A stretch of DNA of 12,415 nt from Planctomycetota bacterium (GTDB lineage Bacteria; Planctomycetota; Planctomycetia; Planctomycetales; Planctomycetaceae). Made by a program: the position numbers and the translations under genes. A model generated the notes under the pieces. The model saw only the letters and a list, made by a program, of their open reading frames with translations, searched no databases and was not told the origin of the DNA. The stretch covers positions 1 to 12,415 of the forward strand of contig JAPLOC010000523.1 in assembly GCA_026692825.1 (NCBI GenBank), given 5' to 3'. Position 1 is the first letter of the stretch; every line of letters starts with the position of its first letter. This document shows, in pieces, positions 8,237 to 12,415 of the stretch.

Positions 8237-8303
8237 GAAACAATCGCCGAGCCGATCCGTCAAAGGCGATAGTCTGTCCATGGTGTGAAGGAGGGAAGTG
8301 AGA

Positions 8304-8415
8304 ATGTTCAAAAGAATTTTGGCGGAGTGTGACCGAACGATCGCGACGACTGGACGCGCGGTGGCGGCTGCCCGTTCGGGGCATTCTACTGCTGGCACTG
8401 GGCGAGCCAGGGTGA
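8304..8415 (+). pseudogene. Truncated, frameshifted paralog of the LRR-like gene's N-terminus
   Basis: From ATG 8304 the DNA matches the start of the gene at 7163: bases 8353-8401 and 7211-7259 agree at about 44 of 49 positions. The reading frame is off by one because the T run at 8317-8320 has four T. With three T it would read MFKRIWRSVTERSRRLDARW..., matching MFKRIWRNVANRLRRLDARW... through RLPVRGILLLAL. That restored frame ends at TGA 8413-8415, just before the hydrophobic segment is complete. A good AAGGAGGG site precedes the ATG, so the copy once had its own start signal. It abuts the 3' end of the convergent peptidase gene (stop 8424-8426), so everything after codon 36 has been lost. 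It is a remnant of a tandem duplication. Confidence 0.8.
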
Positions 8416-8423
8416 CATTTCAA

Positions 8424-10220
8424 TCACCCGCGAACCTCGGCCGCCAGTTGTTCCGCCTTGATCACCATGTCACGCAGCACATCCAGCCCCTTCTGCCAGA
8501 AGCCCGGTTCCGAAATGTCGGCTCCGACCTTCGCCAGCAGCCTTTCGGGCGACTCTTTGCTTCCCGACTCCAGAAGCTGCATGTACTTCGGGACAAAGTC
8601 CCGCCCCTGTTCCTGGTACATCCTGTACAGCGACAGCACCAGCAGCTCGCCAAACACGTAGGCGTAACAATAGAACGGGGTGTGGACGAAGTGGGGAATG
8701 TACGCCCAGCCCCACCGGTAGGGCTCGAACATCTCGACAGCGTCGCCGTACAGTTTTCCGTTCGCCTGCCACCAGAATTCACAAAGCTGTTCGCTCGATA
8801 ACCGCTCTTGCCGACGGGCACCGTGGACCAGTTGCTCGAACCGGGTGAGTACCGTCTGCCGAAACACGGTCGCAAACGCGTCTTCGATCTTGCTGCACAA
8901 CAGCCCGAGCCGAACTTGCGGGTCGGCCGTCGTCTCCATCACGTAGTCGAACGTCAGGAACTCACCCATCACGCTCGCTGTCTCGGCGGTCGTCAGGGGA
9001 TGATGAAAATTGAAATAAGTCTGCTTGCGCGACAGGTACTGGTGGATGCCATGCCCTAATTCGTGGGCCAATGTCGAAACATCGCGCAGTTTGTCAGTCC
9101 AGTTGACCAGAATGTACGGATGGACCGACGGCACGGTGCTGGCGCTGAACGCGCCGCCGCGTTTGGTTGGCCGAACCTCGGCGTCGATCCAGCGCTTTTC
9201 GAAAAACTGCGCGGCGACGTCCCGCATGGTCGGATGAAACCGCTCAAACGACGCCAATACCGTGTCACGTCCCGTGGTGAACTTGCACTCGGGGAGATTT
9301 GTCGAGACGGGGGCGTACTGGTCGTAGGTCGCCATCTTGGGCAATCCCAGCAACCGCGCCTTCAGCCGGTAGTAGGAGTGAGCGATCGGGTAATTCGCCT
9401 CGGCGACATCCAGCATCCTCTCCACGACGGCGGGGGCAACTTCATTCGCCAGGTGCCGACTGTTCATGGGGCCGGCGTACCCGCGCACCTGATCGTTGAT
9501 ACCGTGATCCTGCGCGACCGTGTTGAGAACGGTGGAGAGGACGAGCTCGTGTTTGGCGAGTTCGGCGTACAGACACCCTTGGGCCGCCTTGCGCCTTTCG
9601 CGTTCCGGGTGATAGCTGATCGCCAGAATCTGCGGCTGCGACAACACCTGGGTTTCGCCCGCGTACTCGAACTTGTACTGAATCGACGAGTCAAACTCGT
9701 CAAAGAGATTCGTCCAGGCGGCCCGGGCCGTCAGCGACTTCTGGTTGAGCAGCAGCTCTTCCGGCTCGGTTTTGGTGTGTGGGCGGTACCGCCTGGCCCC
9801 GGTGAGGTAATGCGCGTAGTTCGCGAGGATCGGGTCGCTGGCGAGAGATGCGGCGCGGGCGTCGTCGACCGCGAGCCACTCCAGGTCAAAGAACGTGAGT
9901 TCATTTTCGCGTTCGACAAGCTGTTGCCGAATGCGATCTTCCAGCCGACGTCCCGCGTCGCTGGCGGTGTCGGCGGCGGTTACCAGGCCGGCGTATGCCC
10001 CCAGCCGACCCATCAGTTCGCAGATTCCTTCGTATTCCACCAAGGTCTTGCGCAGCGCTTCGGGAGAGAAGCCCGCGCTCGCGAAGAACCCGCGATGGTC
10101 GGTCGAGAATTTCGCGCAGCGCTGTGCGAGTTCGGTCAGATCCAGTTCGATCCGTGGGTCATCGAGACCGGTGTACAGATCGGAAAGATCCCAAACGATG
10201 CCCTGGGCGGATTCAGCCAT
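8424..10220 (-). CDS. pepF: M3-family oligoendopeptidase F
   Basis: This is a zinc metallopeptidase of the M3 family, cytoplasmic enzymes that cleave short peptides during peptide turnover. From ATG 10220 the product is 598 residues, the normal PepF length, starting MAESAQGIVWDLSDLYTGL, which matches the family's N-terminal WDLSDLY motif. The frame extends upstream to 10337, but the extra 39 residues look non-homologous. Zinc ligands are in HELGH (His386, Glu387, His390) with the third, Glu413, in TTAETASVMGEF. GAFSAS...PYILVNWT precedes the HELGH as in other PepF proteins, and the C-terminal half keeps the YAYVFGELL region. No signal peptide is seen. No clear Shine-Dalgarno lies upstream. 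It is 117 bases downstream of the aldehyde dehydrogenase on the same strand and convergent with the LRR-like genes. The gene looks intact, unlike its neighbours. Confidence 0.93.
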   Translation of the reverse strand: MAESAQGIVWDLSDLYTGLDDPRIELDLTELAQRCAKFSTDHRGFFASAGFSPEALRKTLVEYEGICELMGRLGAYAGLVTAADTASDAGRRLEDRIRQQLVERENELTFFDLEWLAVDDARAASLASDPILANYAHYLTGARRYRPHTKTEPEELLLNQKSLTARAAWTNLFDEFDSSIQYKFEYAGETQVLSQPQILAISYHPERERRKAAQGCLYAELAKHELVLSTVLNTVAQDHGINDQVRGYAGPMNSRHLANEVAPAVVERMLDVAEANYPIAHSYYRLKARLLGLPKMATYDQYAPVSTNLPECKFTTGRDTVLASFERFHPTMRDVAAQFFEKRWIDAEVRPTKRGGAFSASTVPSVHPYILVNWTDKLRDVSTLAHELGHGIHQYLSRKQTYFNFHHPLTTAETASVMGEFLTFDYVMETTADPQVRLGLLCSKIEDAFATVFRQTVLTRFEQLVHGARRQERLSSEQLCEFWWQANGKLYGDAVEMFEPYRWGWAYIPHFVHTPFYCYAYVFGELLVLSLYRMYQEQGRDFVPKYMQLLESGSKESPERLLAKVGADISEPGFWQKGLDVLRDMVIKAEQLAAEVRG

Positions 10221-10337
10221 ATTCGACGGTTGATTCTCTGCCGGTCCGATGGCCGGCCTGTGAAGGGACGATTTTGAAAGCGCTGTTCGACTCGCGAGAT
10301 TCTCGGCAGTGGCGCTGAAAATTTCCAGCATCCACAC

Positions 10338-11885
10338 TCAGGTTGAGACATCCCCCGTGGTCCAGGCCCCATCAATCAGCCGCCACAATTTCCCGGTCGG
10401 GTTCTTGTTCTGAAGTGCCGCCGGCAGCCGGTGCGGGCGGACAGCGTCGTACGAATGCAGCATCGCGAACCGCTGAATTGAGGTCGGAATGCCGACCGCA
10501 GTGAAACCGGGGTGTCCGGTCGCCGGGAATGGGCCGCCATGATTCATCGCGGGAGAGACCGCGACTCCCGTTGGCATCTTGTCGTTGAGCAATCGGCCGA
10601 CGTACCGCCGCAAGACCGGGGCGACCTGGTCGTACAACCGGTCATCGCGGCCATCGTTCGCACTGAGCACCTGCACCAGTTCCTCGGGAGACTGCGCGAG
10701 AACCCACAGGGAACTGTTGCCGAACGCTTCGGTTTGCAGATCGGCGGGGTTCTTGAGAAACCGGCTGGCGCTCACTTACAGCAGCGTATTGCGATAACAG
10801 AAACCCGCTCCGCCACCAGCGGCCCCCCCCGCGACCACTTCCGCGCCAGCACTCCGGAGCTTGGCGATTCCCGCTTCGAGGTGCTTGAGAACCCCTTCGC
10901 CGAGCAGTGTGCCCACCGGGGCGGTCGCGAACTTCTGGCCGATCGTCTCGAGGACGGCATCAGTTTCCGGTCCGGCGAGCGCCAGGACCAGTCCAGGATT
11001 CGTGCAGAACTGCCCGGCTCCCATCAGGCAGCTTCCCGTGAACTCGTCGGCGAATGCCGGTCCACGCTCAGTGATCGCACCTGGGAGAACGACAACGGGG
11101 TTGATGCTCGACAGTTCCAGATAGATCGGCTTCCCGGCCCGGTCGGCGGCCGCCTTGAGTACCATGCCGGTGGCTCGCGCGCCAGTGTAACCGGTCGCTC
11201 CCATTAGCGGATGAGAAACGAGCTTTTCGCCGTCGGCGTGGTCGGTCCGGTAGATCAACTGCACAAACCCTGCGGGCATGTTCGTCTCGCGAGCCGCCTC
11301 GTGCGCCTCAATCGCGAACAGCCGGGTTGTTCCCGGGTGCGACGAATGCCCCTTGGCGATCACCGGATTCCCGGCGGCGACGGCGGCGGCGAAATCTCCG
11401 CCGGAGATTCCGTTGAAGGCGAACGGAAAATTGTTCGGACCAAAGACCACAACCGGCCCCAAAGCGCCAAAGATCGAGCGGATATTGGCTTTCGAATCGA
11501 TGATCGGGCGGAGCCAGGATCCTTCGCGGGCGGCGGCGGCCGCCTGCCTCAGTTGGTTGGTCGTGCGGGGTAACTCTGCCTTGGCGAGACGGGGTTCCAC
11601 CGGCAGTGCCGTCTCGGCATTGGCCAGCGCGACCAGCTCACCCGCCTTGGCGTCGATCCGGTCGGCGTATCGTTCAAGAAAGGCGGCGAACCGTTCGCCT
11701 GGCCAAGTCGCAGTCTGCTGAAAGGCCCGATGTGCGGCGTGGATCGCCTGTTCGATTTCTTCCCACGGACTGACGGGAAACAAGTCCGGCAACAGTCCCT
11801 TCGTGGCGGGATTGACCGCTTGAAAGGACTTCGAACCCGTGGAAGGGCGCCACGCGCCGTCAATGAGAACCGGATGCACAGACAT
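10338..11885 (-). pseudogene. Alpha-ketoglutaric-semialdehyde-type aldehyde dehydrogenase with in-frame stop
   Basis: The family oxidises aldehydes with NAD(P); the closest type by motif memory is 2,5-dioxovalerate (alpha-ketoglutaric semialdehyde) dehydrogenase, the last step of pentose, sugar-acid or hydroxyproline breakdown to 2-oxoglutarate. From ATG 11885 (MSVHPVLIDGAWRPSTG) the frame covers 515 sense codons' worth of homology to TGA 10338-10340. Asn151 (FGPNNFPFAFN), Glu257 (YLELSSINPV) and Cys294 (GAGQFCTNPG) form the active site. Codon 370 is TAA at 10776-10778, inside NTLL-stop-VSASRF, where relatives read NTLLEVSA, so a single G-to-T change of GAA is the simplest cause. The same frame then continues with proper family sequence (PTGVAVSPAMNHGGPFPAT). 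The truncated 369-residue product lacks the C-terminal oligomerisation part and should be inactive. A GTG directly after the stop could restart a 145-residue piece. It lies 33 bases after the cyclophilin gene, possibly in one transcript. Confidence 0.87.
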
Positions 11886-11918
11886 GCGACTGACCAGAAA
11901 AAGAACCAACTGCAAAAA

Positions 11919-12415
11919 CTACTTCGCGGTCTCAATCACCTTCGCCGACTCAATCTTCACATCCGACTTCGGGCGATCTCCTGGAGCCGTCGGAACCACG
12001 CCAATCCGCAGCACCACATCGAGGCTATCTTTGTCGGCGGTCCGGCCGAACGCGGTGTATTGTCCGTCAAGGAAGCTGGGATCCCCCGTGCAGATGAAGA
12101 ACTGCGAGCCGGCGGAATTGGGGGACTGAGAACGCGCCATCGACAAAACCCCCTTCTTGTGCGGAGTTTTGTTGAACTCGGCGGCGATACTGTAGCCTGG
12201 ACCACCCATTCCATTGCCGTCGGGGCAGCCCCCTTGAATCATGAAATCCTTGATGATGCGGTGGAAGATCAGGTTGTCGTAGAACCCGATCCGCGACAGC
12301 GCGATCATATTCTTGCAGTGCCCGGGAGCGACGTCAGGGAGCAGGTCGAGCAGAATCCGCCCGTGCGACGTATTCAGTTCGATCTGGTAAGTGTTCTTCG
12401 AGAAGTCAATTTTAC
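11919..12415 (-). CDS. Cyclophilin-type peptidyl-prolyl cis-trans isomerase (5' end beyond window)
   Basis: Cyclophilins catalyse cis-trans isomerisation of proline peptide bonds and assist folding. About 164 residues are visible, entering from the right edge in frame with KIDFSKNTYQIELNTSHG; the start lies outside. Hallmarks are in order: FHRIIKDFMIQGGCPDGNG (active-site Arg in FHR and Gln in MIQGG), GGPGYSIAAEF, KGVLSMARSQSPNSAGSQFFI (the GSQFFI core) and LDGQYTAFGRT. The C-terminal strand ends in KIESAKVIETAK and TAG at 11919-11921. Whether it is cytoplasmic or exported depends on the missing N-terminus. It is the first of three same-strand genes followed by the aldehyde dehydrogenase and PepF; the short 33-base gap suggests co-transcription with the former. 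The gene looks intact as far as it can be seen. Confidence 0.93.
   Translation of the reverse strand, partial: KIDFSKNTYQIELNTSHGRILLDLLPDVAPGHCKNMIALSRIGFYDNLIFHRIIKDFMIQGGCPDGNGMGGPGYSIAAEFNKTPHKKGVLSMARSQSPNSAGSQFFICTGDPSFLDGQYTAFGRTADKDSLDVVLRIGVVPTAPGDRPKSDVKIESAKVIETAK

Noticed and set aside
9063..10277. Plus-strand open frame of 404 codons
   Set aside because: It is the shadow of the oligoendopeptidase gene; its translation shows no family motif.
10776..10778. Reassigned or recoded TAA codon
   Set aside because: The hydrolase and the isochorismatase-ThuA gene both end with TAA where the family ends, so TAA acts as a stop in this genome. There is no sign of a recoding element.

Overview
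The window looks like chromosomal DNA of a GC-rich bacterium, most likely a planctomycete. That is inferred from the gene repertoire: a secreted isochorismatase-ThuA fusion, an LRR-like membrane protein with a tandem paralog remnant, a zinc-ribbon/rhomboid-like/trypsin-like fusion, and weak Shine-Dalgarno signals. No rRNA, tRNA, CRISPR array, transposase or phage gene was found.

Layout. From 1 to 2857 (minus strand) lies a very large multi-domain membrane protein with a zinc ribbon, a rhomboid-like membrane domain and a trypsin-like serine protease; it is open to the left edge. An intergenic stretch at 2858-3155 is rich in hairpins. At 3156-4074 (minus) is a damaged D-3-phosphoglycerate-dehydrogenase-like gene. 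At 4218-5225 (minus) is an intact YheT-type alpha/beta hydrolase. It diverges from a plus-strand gene at 5426-7047 that encodes an exported isochorismatase-like plus ThuA-like fusion, broken by a one-base frameshift in a G run. At 7163-8236 (plus) is an LRR-like membrane-anchored protein whose C-terminus seems frameshifted, followed at 8304-8415 by a truncated, frameshifted second copy of its N-terminus. The rest is on the minus strand, in transcription order: a cyclophilin (from beyond the right edge to 11919), an aldehyde dehydrogenase interrupted by an in-frame TAA (11885-10338), and an intact M3-family oligoendopeptidase F (10220-8424). These three could be co-transcribed, but their functions do not form an obvious pathway.

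No classical defence, secretion or biosynthetic cluster is visible. Two things stand out. The first is the zinc ribbon-rhomboid-trypsin fusion, whose rhomboid part keeps the catalytic serine but has Asn where the catalytic histidine should be, so it is probably a pseudoprotease tethering a periplasmic trypsin-like domain. The second is the concentration of lesions: five separate disruptions (one deletion with frameshift, three apparent one-base indels, one nonsense codon) in about 9 kb, next to four reading frames that look intact. Whether this is real gene decay or consensus error cannot be decided from the sequence alone.
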